In this document: positions 1 through 7,628 of the stretch, in pieces | How the letters are laid out: each line of letters opens with the position of its first letter | How positions within the stretch are numbered: position 1 is the stretch's first letter | Source of the DNA: Alphaproteobacteria bacterium | Lineage (GTDB): Bacteria > Pseudomonadota > Alphaproteobacteria > UBA2136 > UBA6156 | Length of the DNA: 17,118 bases | Assembly (NCBI GenBank): GCA_020249005.1 | Contig: JADCGN010000083.1 | Location: forward strand, 1 to 17,118 | Direction: 5' to 3' | The notes under the pieces: model-generated | Told to the model about the DNA's origin: nothing | Seen by the model: the letters and a program-made list of their open reading frames with translations, nothing else | Database searches by the model: none | Program-made: the position numbers and the translations under genes

Positions 1-649
1 GGTCCACCTCCGTTAACGCGGTTTCGCCGCGAATGCGGTAGCGTTGCCCACCCAAGGAAACAATTGCTTCGGCTTGGTCGGCGTTTTCATCGGCAATGCT
101 GCCCACCAGCTGCTCGAGAATATCCTTGAGCGAAATTAAGCCGCTGGTGCCGCCGAACTCATCGGCCACCAGCACAAACGGCACCTTGGCACGCTTCATC
201 TGCTGCAGTACGCGGGGCAGCGGCATGGTTTCTGGCACCACGGTCAGCGGCCGCAACAGCGCGCTGAGTTGGAAGGTTGCCGGTTCCTGCAGGTGCTGGA
301 TCACATCCTTCAGCAGCACAAAGCCTTTCAAGTCATCCAGACTGTTGCCCACCACCGGCAAGCGACTGTGTTGGCTTTCGGCAAACAAGGCCAGGACTTC
401 GGGCAGCGAGGCCGTTTCCTTGGCGGCAATGATTTCCGCCCGCGGCACGGCCACGTCATCGGCCACCAGCGCACCAAAGGCCAGGGCATTTTCCAACAGT
501 TCACGTTCGTGGTGCGTGAGCGGCGCCATTTCGCGCTCGGCAAAGGCCGCGTAGAGCTGCGGCAAATGCGGGCGCAAGGCCTCGGCTTGGTGTAAAAACT
601 GTTGGCGGGCGGCCAGGGCCTCCCGCAGGTTGGCAAGCAGGTGCTTCAT
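1..649 (-). CDS. CorC/HlyC-family CBS-domain protein (3' end cut by window edge)
   Basis: The first 216 residues are visible; the C-terminus lies beyond base 1. A pair of CBS domains spans roughly residues 65-185. The hallmark DEFGGTSGLISLKDILEQ is at 163-180, and the start of the C-terminal CorC_HlyC (transporter-associated) domain follows at about 197 (VSLGGQRYRIRGETAL). The visible part starts directly with a soluble N-terminus and has no DUF21 membrane domain, which matches the short CorC/TlyC type. This family is linked to magnesium/cobalt efflux or envelope ion homeostasis; the exact substrate is not readable from sequence. The ATG at 649 lies 15 bases after the ybeY stop, so the two genes are almost certainly co-transcribed. 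A ybeY-corC order is common in proteobacteria, where lnt often follows. Confidence 0.9.
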   Translation of the reverse strand, partial: MKHLLANLREALAARQQFLHQAEALRPHLPQLYAAFAEREMAPLTHHERELLENALAFGALVADDVAVPRAEIIAAKETASLPEVLALFAESQHSRLPVVGNSLDDLKGFVLLKDVIQHLQEPATFQLSALLRPLTVVPETMPLPRVLQQMKRAKVPFVLVADEFGGTSGLISLKDILEQLVGSIADENADQAEAIVSLGGQRYRIRGETALTEVD

Positions 650-664
650 GACGATGCCGAAAGC

Positions 665-1156
665 CTAGCCGATCAGGTATGGGTTTGGCCAGCCCAAACG
701 GTGGAGGATCGCAATTTCCTGCGCTTCCATGCGGCGGGCTTGGGCAGGGGTAAGGTGATCTTCGCCCGCCAAATGGAGCAGCGCATGCACCACCAAATGC
801 TGCACGTGCGCCGGTAGTGGTTTGCCCTGGGCGGCGGCATCGGCTTGCAGCTTGGGCCAGCAGAGCAAAATATCGCCGGCGTAGCCATCGTCCCACAGTG
901 GGAAGCTGAGCACATCGGGGGTGTAATCCTTGCCGCGGAACTGTTGATTGGCGGCCGCGGCCGCGGCGGCACCGCTGACTTTGATGCTGAGCTGCCATGA
1001 CGTTGCGGTAAAGGCGGGGATGGCAGGCCAGGCCGCTGCCACGGCCTGCCGCACCCAGGCCGGGAGCTGGGTGGGAACTTTGACGGCGCACGTGAGCTGC
1101 GCCTGCCCGTGAACCCGGCGGCGGTGAAGCAAGCGAAAGGTGTGATGGGTGGGCAT
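665..1156 (-). CDS. ybeY: YbeY endoribonuclease / rRNA maturation factor
   Basis: This 163-residue protein is close to the usual 155-165 of the family. The metal-binding signature H-x3-H-x5-H is intact as H124, H128 and H134 within HLVVHALLHLAGEDH, and DVLSFP at 81-86 is the other conserved family segment. YbeY is a metal-dependent endoribonuclease used in 16S rRNA 3' end maturation and ribosome quality control. I chose the ATG at 1156. A TTG at 1195 extends the frame by 13 residues but lies under the likely -35 box and adds no family-like sequence. An odd run of seven alanines (63-69) replaces the usual polar strand/loop before the RGKDYTPDVLSFP block. The gene lies 15 bases upstream of the CorC-like gene and is divergent from metK. 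Confidence 0.92.
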   Translation of the reverse strand: MPTHHTFRLLHRRRVHGQAQLTCAVKVPTQLPAWVRQAVAAAWPAIPAFTATSWQLSIKVSGAAAAAAANQQFRGKDYTPDVLSFPLWDDGYAGDILLCWPKLQADAAAQGKPLPAHVQHLVVHALLHLAGEDHLTPAQARRMEAQEIAILHRLGWPNPYLIG

Positions 1157-1166
1157 TGATGGGTCA

Positions 1167-1195
1167 TTCTTATGCGAGCGGCCCGCTTGCGTCAA
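1167..1195 (-). promoter_or_regulatory. Candidate ybeY-corC promoter
   Basis: On the minus strand TTGACG (1195-1190) is followed after 17 bases by TAAGAA (1172-1167). A CATAAG at 15-base spacing is an alternative -10. The -35 box overlaps the metK -35 box on the other strand. The predicted start lies only a few bases upstream of the ybeY ATG, and no good Shine-Dalgarno is seen. Confidence 0.35.
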
Positions 1196-1215
1196 ACCCC
1201 AGGGGCGCGTAGAAG
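1187..1215 (+). promoter_or_regulatory. Candidate metK promoter with very short leader
   Basis: TTGCGT (1187-1192), a 17-base spacer and TAGAAG (1210-1215; 4 of 6 to TATAAT) would start transcription near 1222, about three bases before the metK ATG at 1225. No Shine-Dalgarno is present between the -10 box and the start codon, so initiation would be nearly leaderless. Confidence 0.4.
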
Positions 1216-1224
1216 CATGGCCTT

Positions 1225-2388
1225 ATGGATACGTATCTCTTTACCAGTGAGGCCGTAAGCTGCGGCCACCCCGACAAAGTCGCCGACCAGTTGAGCGATG
1301 CTATTTTGGACGCCTACCTGGCCCAAGACCCCCACGCCCGCGTGGCCAGCGAGATTTTGGTGACCACCGATTTTGTGTGCTTGGCCGGTGAAACCCGCAG
1401 CCATGCCACCCCGGACTTAGAGGCGCTGGTACGCCAAACCATCCGGCAGATTGGCTACACCGGCGGCGTGAACCACGGTTTTGACGATGCCACCGTAAAG
1501 ATTGTGAACGTGATGGGGGCGCAATCGGCCGAGATTGCGCAAGGGGTGGATGCGGGTGATCGGGCGAGCGAAGGCGCCGGGGACCAAGGCCATATGTTTG
1601 GCTACGCCTGCCGCGAGACCGAGGCGCTGATGCCAGCGCCGTTGCATTACGCGCACGCCGTGTTGCGTCATTTGGAAGCGCTGCGGCGTGACGGCCCCGC
1701 TGCCAACAACCATGGCTTGCTGCCGGATGCCAAAAGCCAAGTCACCTTGGAATACAGCACCGACGGTTTGCCGCGCCGGGCGCATACGCTGTTGGTGAGC
1801 CATCAACATGCCGCCAACCTCCACCCCGATGATTTGCAGCAGCTGGTGCGGGCGGCCTGGGCCGCGGTGCTGCCGGATGGCTGGATTGACGCCAACACCC
1901 GCTTTTTGGTGAACCCCACCGGCAGTTTTACCCTGGGTGGGCCTGCGGGCGACACCGGCCTGACGGGCCGCAAAATTATTGTAGACAGTTACGGTGGGGC
2001 TGCCCGGCATGGGGGCGGGGCCTTCAGCGGCAAAGACCCCACCAAAGTGGATCGCAGCGCCGCCTACGCGGCCCGTTATCTGGCCAAGAACGTGGTGGCC
2101 AGCGGGCTGGCGACCCGCTGTGAAATTCAGTTGGCCTACGCGATTGGTGTGGCCGAGCCCTTGGCCTTGTATGTGGAAACCTTCGGTACCGGTAAACTAA
2201 GCAATGGTGCGTTGGCCACACGGTTGCGGGAGGCGTTGGACTTGACCCCGCGCGGCCTGCGCGAGCGCCTGGGCTTGGCGGCCCCGATTTATTTGCCGAC
2301 CGCCAGCGGCGGCCATTTCGGCCGCGCGCCCGAAAGCGCTGGCCCAGGCACCTTTGGCTGGGAACGCACCGACTTGGTGTTACGCTAA
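1225..2388 (+). CDS. metK: S-adenosylmethionine synthase (methionine adenosyltransferase)
   Basis: The product makes S-adenosylmethionine from methionine and ATP in the cytosol, supplying methyl donor to the whole cell. It has 387 residues, against 384 in E. coli. The N-terminal signature FTSEAVSCGHPDKVADQLSD (6-25) carries the catalytic His15 and Asp17. The ATP-binding hexapeptide GAGDQG is at 117-122. The glycine-rich GGGAFSGKDPTKVDRS (263-278) holds the second-site lysines and aspartates. All family blocks are present in order and without gaps, so it should be active. One small oddity is VSCGHPDK, where most bacteria have VSEGHPDK. The gene stands alone on the plus strand between divergent ybeY and a convergent minus-strand gene. 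In many alphaproteobacteria metK follows ybeY-corC-lnt on the same strand, so this divergent layout is a rearrangement. Confidence 0.97.
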   Translation: MDTYLFTSEAVSCGHPDKVADQLSDAILDAYLAQDPHARVASEILVTTDFVCLAGETRSHATPDLEALVRQTIRQIGYTGGVNHGFDDATVKIVNVMGAQSAEIAQGVDAGDRASEGAGDQGHMFGYACRETEALMPAPLHYAHAVLRHLEALRRDGPAANNHGLLPDAKSQVTLEYSTDGLPRRAHTLLVSHQHAANLHPDDLQQLVRAAWAAVLPDGWIDANTRFLVNPTGSFTLGGPAGDTGLTGRKIIVDSYGGAARHGGGAFSGKDPTKVDRSAAYAARYLAKNVVASGLATRCEIQLAYAIGVAEPLALYVETFGTGKLSNGALATRLREALDLTPRGLRERLGLAAPIYLPTASGGHFGRAPESAGPGTFGWERTDLVLR

Positions 2389-2421
2389 TCCGCAAAGCCG
2401 GCGCAGACAGGTGCGGGTTAG
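2385..2421. terminator. Inverted repeat spanning both convergent stop codons
   Basis: CTAATCCGCA (2385-2394) pairs with TGCGGGTTAG (2412-2421) over ten positions, one of them G-U, around a 17-base loop. The arms contain the metK TAA on the plus strand and the TAA of the 653-residue gene on the minus strand. There is no strong T run on either side, so it may be a weak or Rho-assisted terminator, or mRNA 3' end protection. The short 29-base convergent gap makes a shared element plausible. Confidence 0.35.
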
Positions 2422-4379
2422 TCTTTCGCCATATTGATAAACAGCACGCCGCACACCCCCACCAAGGCGAGTGAGATGCCTATCGCTTGGCTAAGGTTGT
2501 CGCTGAGCGTAAAGGCCGCAAAAATGGCGCCGCAGAGGCTTAACGGCAACAAGCTGTACATCATGGTGTTGCCGGAGGGGGTTTCCAGGTTCAGGAATTT
2601 ATTGGCGAACTTGGCGGGGTTTTGTTTTTTGGCTTCTTTCAACGCACGTTTTTGCCCGGCGATGGTGCCGTGCACGGGGTCATCAAGCAGGCGGAAGGCG
2701 CCTTCCAACGCTGCCAGGGCCTCTGACCAACTGGCAAACCCGCCGCGTTTGGCCACTTCCGCCACCACATCGCCCATCAGGTAGGATTGAACCGTCGGCT
2801 CTTGCCACTTGCGGTAGAGATTGTTGAAGAACGTGAGAGAAGGCGCAAAACGGTTACGCGGTTGGCTACTCCCGGTAGCGGTGCTGAGCAGGTGCTCGGG
2901 TTGCCAGCGGGTCAGCCATGGCTTGAGGTCTTCCCACAGTTCGCTCTTGACGTGGCTGAGTTCAATCTCACGCAATGACTCCAGCACCGTGTTGGCCTCA
3001 CCGATAAAGTCGGCATCCAGGTAGGCTTCTTCGGTGGGGAAGAGGTGCGATTTGCGTTGATCCTTGCTGCTCGATAAACTTTGCGCCCACAGCCGCCAGT
3101 AGTTAATGCTGCTGTCGCCCAATAAGCTTTGGGCTTCTCGGTGAGGATAGGCATGGTCTTGCCAGCCCTGGGCATCGAGGGCGATATTGCAAAGAGTGAG
3201 GTCGAAGGAAATGTTCGGAACCAGTTGTGCCAAGGTATTGAGATAGCGAATCTTGACCAACCAAACATATTGGGTTTGTGCCAGCGGAAAGTTGGTGAAA
3301 TACCGATTGATAACGTCATAGGCCTGCCAGCTGGTGCCAATCAGCTCCTCGATCGTGGTGGCGTGGTCGTTGGGCACCTTGCTGGCGGTGATGCGTTGGA
3401 GAAGCAAGGGCCGCAACCAATGCAAGTACAGGGCCCCGCCGCCAATCACGTGGCTCACCAGGTTTTCCAAGTGTTGGAGCTCGTGGTCATCCCACAAGCT
3501 GGGTTGGATGGTGGCCAACAGCCCCCAGGCCCGCAGCCCCAGGCCGTGGTTGGCCAACAAACCTTCCGCGCCCTGCAAAACCTGGGTGTTGAGCAGATTG
3601 CTGCTGCGCAACCATTCCAGGCAGCGGTCCTCACTGAAGGCTCGTTCGGTCACGGCGCCAAGGTATTGATACAGCTCGAGCCGGGGCGGACGCTGCTTTT
3701 CGCTGGCGATCATACTGCGTTGGGCATACTCGCGGGCCTCGGGCAGAGCGGTGGGGGTGCCGGTGGCAGCCAGTCCGTACAACACTTGGCTTAGGCAGGC
3801 CAAGATGCCCTGATGATGAGGGTCACCGTTCAGGGCGTTTTTAAGCAGGGTGATGGTGTCGGTGGTGCGGCCTTCGCCATAAGCCAGGGTGGCTTGGCGG
3901 AGCTTCATCAGCAGCGCGGCCGGCGTGGTGGGGCGGCCTTGTTGCATCTCGCTCAGGTGAGCAAGTTCCTCCTGTAAAAAGGCCAAAACGGGGCGGTTCA
4001 CATGCGGGCTGTTGCTGCTTAAGACTGGTTCAGTGGCCAGCGTTTTTTGCCCCATGATATGTTGCGCCAACCCGCGCAACGCAGGTGGAATGGTCTCGCC
4101 CACCAAGTTGGGGGGGGCGGCAGACGGTGTTGTCTCGGCAGTGGCCGTGGCGGTGGCTTGAAAGAGCCGTTGTCGGTCTTGGTCGATCCGGAAGCGCAGG
4201 TGATCGAAAATTTGCTTCACCGCGGGTGAGAGCGGAATCAGCAACTGCTCGGGCGGCGGCAGTTGGGGGGTTGGATCGGGCCGAACCTGGTTACGGGCAT
4301 GGGTGCGTTGTTCGTACGTCAAGCGTAGCTGATTGAGCTTGGCGCGGGCAACTTTGCTGGAAAGCTGGGGGTTTGCCAT
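2418..4379 (-). CDS. Protein of unknown function, helical repeat-like with C-terminal membrane hairpin
   Basis: I do not recognise this 653-residue protein. Residues 1-110 are polar and rich in Ala/Thr/Pro, look disordered in places, and have no signal peptide. The middle is alpha-helical in character. Around 150-230 there are TPR-like helix pairs (LLMKLRQATLAYGEGR, then TLLKNALNGDPHHQGILACL). At the C-terminus two hydrophobic segments, at about 608-625 and 632-649, are separated by a short polar turn (SDNLSQ) and end in INMAKD. This looks like a membrane hairpin that would anchor a large cytoplasmic domain. The ATG is nine bases after the stop of the upstream DsbA-like gene, with no obvious Shine-Dalgarno, so translation is probably coupled. 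A TPR-type scaffold in an envelope-related complex is a guess, not an assignment. Confidence 0.75.
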   Translation of the reverse strand: MANPQLSSKVARAKLNQLRLTYEQRTHARNQVRPDPTPQLPPPEQLLIPLSPAVKQIFDHLRFRIDQDRQRLFQATATATAETTPSAAPPNLVGETIPPALRGLAQHIMGQKTLATEPVLSSNSPHVNRPVLAFLQEELAHLSEMQQGRPTTPAALLMKLRQATLAYGEGRTTDTITLLKNALNGDPHHQGILACLSQVLYGLAATGTPTALPEAREYAQRSMIASEKQRPPRLELYQYLGAVTERAFSEDRCLEWLRSSNLLNTQVLQGAEGLLANHGLGLRAWGLLATIQPSLWDDHELQHLENLVSHVIGGGALYLHWLRPLLLQRITASKVPNDHATTIEELIGTSWQAYDVINRYFTNFPLAQTQYVWLVKIRYLNTLAQLVPNISFDLTLCNIALDAQGWQDHAYPHREAQSLLGDSSINYWRLWAQSLSSSKDQRKSHLFPTEEAYLDADFIGEANTVLESLREIELSHVKSELWEDLKPWLTRWQPEHLLSTATGSSQPRNRFAPSLTFFNNLYRKWQEPTVQSYLMGDVVAEVAKRGGFASWSEALAALEGAFRLLDDPVHGTIAGQKRALKEAKKQNPAKFANKFLNLETPSGNTMMYSLLPLSLCGAIFAAFTLSDNLSQAIGISLALVGVCGVLFINMAKD

Positions 4380-4388
4380 GGCGTGTTG

Positions 4389-5426
4389 CTAGAGTAGCGG
4401 CTCGGCCATGCCGGCGTTGATGCGATTGCGCAGATAAGTGAGAACGTCAGGCAACAATTCCAACGGCAAGCCGTGCTGCCCTAAACGAATGCCGTTGACC
4501 AATACGCTGGGTGGATTGCCGATCCCGAGCATGCGGGCCTGTTGGGCGTCACCATCCAATTCGCGGTAAAAGCGGCGTGCTTCGCTGAGCATGATCTGCC
4601 GCGAAAGGCGCGGCTCGATGCCGAGCTCGCTCAGTACCCCAAACGCGGTTCCAGCGCCCCGGTCGGGCTTTTGCAGCAGTTTTTCCCGGTAGGGCCAAAA
4701 ATGCCCGTGGCGGGCGGCAACTTTGCCGTAGAACGCGGGGAGATTGCTGCCTTCAAAGCGGCTGCTGGGGGTGTAGACCCAGAGTACCTGGGTGGGAATG
4801 GGTTGCTCGGCCGCGGTAGGACTGATCGGAGCAGGCGGTGGGTTAAACACCGTCCCCAGTGCCGTGGTGATCACTTGACTGGCGGTGGTACAACTGAGGC
4901 AATTTAAGTCTTCAAAAATCACCACAGTGAGCTTAGCGTTGGCGCCGCCAAATCGCGGGCTGTGCGCATAGGGGGTGAAGCTCACGCGGCTTTGCATCAG
5001 CTGTGGGTAGTTTTTGGTGTTGAGTGCCGCGGGCATGACGCTGGCTTCGGCAGCGGCTTCGGCCACTTTGGCCCGTTCCACCCGTTGGCCGCCAATCATC
5101 ACTTCGGGCAAGGGGGGCGGGCCCTTGCTTTTCTTTGGTTTGGGCTTAGTTTCGCTTTCGCCTTCGCCGCCGTGGCCACTGTCACTATGCGCGGCGTCAT
5201 TCTTGCTCGCCGGGTCGGCTTCGGCGTGGCTGGCAGCGTCTGCCTCGGCCTCAGCAGGAGGGGGCTCGGCGGCCCCGGCCGCGGGTTCAACCGCCGCCCA
5301 CGCAAAGGCAGGCAGGGGCGTAAAGGCTTCACGATCAGCGCGGGCAGTGAAGGCCAGCATACAGCTCATCAGGGTGGCCAACACGCCAACGTGAACCCTT
5401 ACCGTGGGGCAACTTTTTATTATCAT
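4389..5426 (-). CDS. Exported DsbA-like thioredoxin-fold protein
   Basis: From the ATG at 5426 the product has 345 residues. A TTG three codons upstream is less likely, since AGG sits nine bases before this ATG. Residues 1-30 form a signal peptide with probable cleavage after TARA. An acidic, Ala/Pro/Glu/His-rich linker (about 45-105) ends in a basic stretch KPKPKKSKG. The thioredoxin-like domain starts near 160: strand LTVVIFEDLNCLSC has the redox motif C176-L-S-C179, and NPPSVLVNG (304-312) provides the cis-proline loop typical of DsbA/Thioredoxin_4 proteins. It therefore probably acts as a periplasmic thiol-disulfide oxidoreductase. The linker between signal peptide and domain is unusually long, and the dipeptide LS in the CxxC differs from the common PH or GY. 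It is the first gene of a pair with the 653-residue gene nine bases downstream. Confidence 0.8.
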   Translation of the reverse strand: MIIKSCPTVRVHVGVLATLMSCMLAFTARADREAFTPLPAFAWAAVEPAAGAAEPPPAEAEADAASHAEADPASKNDAAHSDSGHGGEGESETKPKPKKSKGPPPLPEVMIGGQRVERAKVAEAAAEASVMPAALNTKNYPQLMQSRVSFTPYAHSPRFGGANAKLTVVIFEDLNCLSCTTASQVITTALGTVFNPPPAPISPTAAEQPIPTQVLWVYTPSSRFEGSNLPAFYGKVAARHGHFWPYREKLLQKPDRGAGTAFGVLSELGIEPRLSRQIMLSEARRFYRELDGDAQQARMLGIGNPPSVLVNGIRLGQHGLPLELLPDVLTYLRNRINAGMAEPLL

Positions 5427-5515
5427 TGCCAGCAACCTAGCATGAAGGGGAGGCTGAAAGCCAACGCCGCAGGGGGGTTGAAGCGGTATTTCCAGCCACT
5501 TCGGTGCCTTGGGTG

Positions 5516-5544
5516 TTGCCTTCCGCCCACGGGCGCCTTATAGC
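5516..5544 (+). promoter_or_regulatory. Candidate fdxA promoter
   Basis: TTGCCT (5516-5521) followed by TATAGC (5539-5544) at 17 bases lies in the 160-base divergent gap between the DsbA-like gene and fdxA. The start would be near 5551, giving a leader of about 36 bases with AAAGG as Shine-Dalgarno just before the ATG. No convincing promoter was found for the divergent gene. Confidence 0.35.
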
Positions 5545-5586
5545 TGGCGCCAACGCCCTCATTAATAGCAGCGAAAGGCCCCCAAC

Positions 5587-5928
5587 ATGCCCTTTGTCGT
5601 GACCGGAAAATGCATCAACTGCCGCTACACCGATTGCGTGGAAGTATGCCCCGTGAACTGCTTTTATCAGGGTGAAAACATGTTGGTGATTAACCCCGAT
5701 GAATGCATCGACTGCGGGGTATGCGAGCCAGAGTGCCCGATTGAGGCCATCAAGAGCGATGAGGAATTGGCTCCGCACGAGCTGGCATGGGCTGCCCTCA
5801 ACCGCAAATACAGTGCCATCTGGCCAGGGATTCAGGCCAGCATTGGGCCGATGGAGGGCGCTAAGGACGCCGCCGAACTGAGTGCAGAAGAGAAAAAAGA
5901 GTTGTTTTCGGAAAAGGCAGGCGGTTAA
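5587..5928 (+). CDS. fdxA: 7Fe ferredoxin (3Fe-4S / 4Fe-4S), FdxA type
   Basis: This 113-residue electron carrier closely follows the Azotobacter ferredoxin I pattern. It starts [20 protein letters not shown]. Counting the initiator Met, Cys9, Cys17 and Cys50 would bind the 3Fe-4S cluster, and Cys21, Cys40, Cys43 and Cys46 the 4Fe-4S cluster, with Cys12 the extra conserved cysteine. The second cluster segment reads [14 protein letters not shown]. After residue 55 comes the usual helical C-terminal extension containing the W-P-G-I segment and an acidic/lysine-rich end. The protein is cytosolic and low potential; its partner enzyme cannot be told from the sequence. It has its own promoter region upstream and an intrinsic terminator overlapping its stop codon, so it is probably transcribed alone. 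Confidence 0.95.
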   Translation: MPFVVTGKCINCRYTDCVEVCPVNCFYQGENMLVINPDECIDCGVCEPECPIEAIKSDEELAPHELAWAALNRKYSAIWPGIQASIGPMEGAKDAAELSAEEKKELFSEKAGG

Positions 5929-5950
5929 CAGCACCCGCCGCCTTTTTCCT
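5916..5950 (+). terminator. Intrinsic terminator of fdxA, overlapping its stop codon
   Basis: Left arm GGC-A-GGCGG (5916-5924, one bulged A) pairs with CCGCC-GCC (5935-5942) around a ten-base loop that contains the TAA stop. TTTTTCCTTTC follows from 5943. The hairpin starts inside the last codons of fdxA. Confidence 0.75.
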
Positions 5951-5972
5951 TTCTTGAGAGGTCGATTTCCCT

Positions 5973-5978
5973 TATAAA
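5973..5978 (+). promoter_or_regulatory. Candidate dnaX -10 box (leaderless)
   Basis: TATAAA is followed by exactly six bases (GGGCCC) and then the dnaX ATG, which would put +1 on the A of the start codon. The -35 region (about 5950-5956, TTTCTTG) is poor. The fdxA terminator just upstream makes an independent dnaX promoter necessary in this short gap. Confidence 0.4.
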
Positions 5979-5984
5979 GGGCCC

Positions 5985-7595
5985 ATGGGGGAGCCTACCA
6001 AAAACGATTACGTGGTGTTGGCGCGGAAATACCGCAGCCGCACCTTTGCCGAACTGATTGGTCAGCCCGCCCTGGTGCGCACGCTCACCAATGCCTTGGC
6101 CAGCGGTAAGCTGCACCATGCCTATGTGCTTACTGGCATTCGCGGCACCGGCAAAACCAGCACCGCCCGCCTGTTGGCGATGGCGTTGAATTGTGACAAT
6201 GGCCCGGCTGCCAGCTGGGCAGACAATGACCCGCAAGCCGAGAATATTCGCCTGGGCCGCCATCCCGATGTATTGGAATTCGACGCCGCCAGCAACCGCA
6301 GCGTGGAGGATATCCAGAAGCTGTTTGAAGGGGTGGCCTATGCCCCGATGGCCGGGCGCTTTAAGGTTTACATCATCGATGAAGTGCACATGCTTTCCAA
6401 TACCGCCTTCAACGCGTTGTTGAAAACTTTGGAGGAACCCCCGCCGCAGGTGAAGTTCATTTTTGCTACCACCGACGTACAGAAGGTGCCGCTCACGGTG
6501 CTCAGCCGCTGCCAGCGCTTCGATTTACAACGCGTACCAGCTGAAACCTTGGGTGCCCACTTTACCGAAATTTTGCAAAAAGAGGGGCTGCAGGCCGAAC
6601 CCGCCGCCGTGCAGCTGATTGCCCGCGCCGCCGACGGCAGCGTGCGCGACGGCTTGAGCTTGCTCGACCAAGCGATTGCCCTGGCGAGCGGCGCGGCTGT
6701 TTCTGTGGCGTTGGTGGAGGAAATGCTGGGCGTGGCCGACCGCGCGCAGGTGTGGCAACTGCTGGAAGAGTTGTTGGGGGAACGGTTGGAAGCCGCCTTG
6801 GCCCGCTGCGAAGCCCTGTACGGCGCCGGCACCGATGCCTTGGCGCTGTTGCAGGCCATGTTGGAGGCGTTGCACCTGCTCACCCGCCTGAAAGTGGTGC
6901 CCAGTTTGGCCACCAGCCATCGTTTAACGGAACTGGAACGGCGGCATGCGGTCCCGTTGGCGGCAGAGCTCAGCGTGCCGCAGCTTTCCCGTGCCTACAG
7001 TGTACTGTTGCAGGCGGTGGGCGAAGTGAAGGGCGCCGAACGGCCGTTTGAAGCCTTGGCCATGGCGCTGGTGCGGCTGGCCTATCTGGCGCCGTTGCCG
7101 CCGTTGCAAACGTTACTGAAGCAAGCCGAAAGCCAACCCCTGGCTGGCCCGGTTGCCGCGCCTCACCAGGCTTCGGCTCCGGCCATGGCGGTAGCCAGCC
7201 CCGCGCTGCTGCCCGACCCGAACGAGTGGGCCGGCGTGGTGAAGCTGGTAAGGCAAACTCAACCCGGCTTGGCGGCCGTATTGGAACAGCAAGTACGCTG
7301 CGACAGTGTGGGCGACCGGGTGGTGGATATTCATGTGCAAAATGGCTTACACAAACCGGAAGAGATTGTCCGCCAACTGCGCGAGGCCTTGAGCAAAGGC
7401 ACGGGCCATCCGTGGCAGGTGGTGTTGTTGGCGGGCAGTGCTGAACGCAGTAAGCCTTTACCCCCCACCTTGGCGGAAAGCCACCAGGCCGCCCACGCCG
7501 CCAAGCTGCAGGATGTGGCGACCGACCCCAACGTGGCTGCCGCCTTGGCAATGTTCCAGGGCGCCCAAGTGGTGGCCGTGGAAGAAACCCACTAG
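5985..7595 (+). CDS. dnaX: DNA polymerase III subunit gamma/tau (clamp loader)
   Basis: This 536-residue AAA+ subunit loads the beta clamp during replication. Walker A GIRGTGKT is at 51-58, Walker B DEVH at 132-135, sensor 1 around ATTDVQKVP, and the SRC motif with the arginine finger at 174-176. The family's zinc module is degenerate: the first cysteine is kept (C70), but the positions equivalent to E. coli C73, C76 and C79 are Ala79, Asp82 and Ala85, with unchanged spacing. After a Pro/Ala linker (about 375-405) there is a C-terminal tau domain ending in DPNVAAALAMFQGAQVV, as in other proteobacterial DnaX proteins, so the gene is complete. I found no E. coli-type A-AAA-AAG frameshift site. 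The start is the first ATG before NDYVVLARKYR, the conserved N-terminus. ybaB and recR follow. Confidence 0.96.
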   Translation: MGEPTKNDYVVLARKYRSRTFAELIGQPALVRTLTNALASGKLHHAYVLTGIRGTGKTSTARLLAMALNCDNGPAASWADNDPQAENIRLGRHPDVLEFDAASNRSVEDIQKLFEGVAYAPMAGRFKVYIIDEVHMLSNTAFNALLKTLEEPPPQVKFIFATTDVQKVPLTVLSRCQRFDLQRVPAETLGAHFTEILQKEGLQAEPAAVQLIARAADGSVRDGLSLLDQAIALASGAAVSVALVEEMLGVADRAQVWQLLEELLGERLEAALARCEALYGAGTDALALLQAMLEALHLLTRLKVVPSLATSHRLTELERRHAVPLAAELSVPQLSRAYSVLLQAVGEVKGAERPFEALAMALVRLAYLAPLPPLQTLLKQAESQPLAGPVAAPHQASAPAMAVASPALLPDPNEWAGVVKLVRQTQPGLAAVLEQQVRCDSVGDRVVDIHVQNGLHKPEEIVRQLREALSKGTGHPWQVVLLAGSAERSKPLPPTLAESHQAAHAAKLQDVATDPNVAAALAMFQGAQVVAVEETH

Positions 7596-7628
7596 CGTAT
7601 TTTCCCAACCGACTTAAGGAGCGAAACC

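Noticed and set aside
4962..5543. A plus-strand open frame of 193 codons opposite the DsbA-like gene
   Set aside because: The minus strand has a signal peptide, CxxC and cis-Pro motifs. The plus frame has low-complexity Gly/Phe/Arg sequence and no Shine-Dalgarno.
6577..6581. AAAAA run in dnaX as a programmed frameshift site
   Set aside because: The codons read CAA-AAA-GAG, so the run does not fit the X-XXY-YYZ slippery pattern, and no clear downstream stimulator or nearby stop was found.
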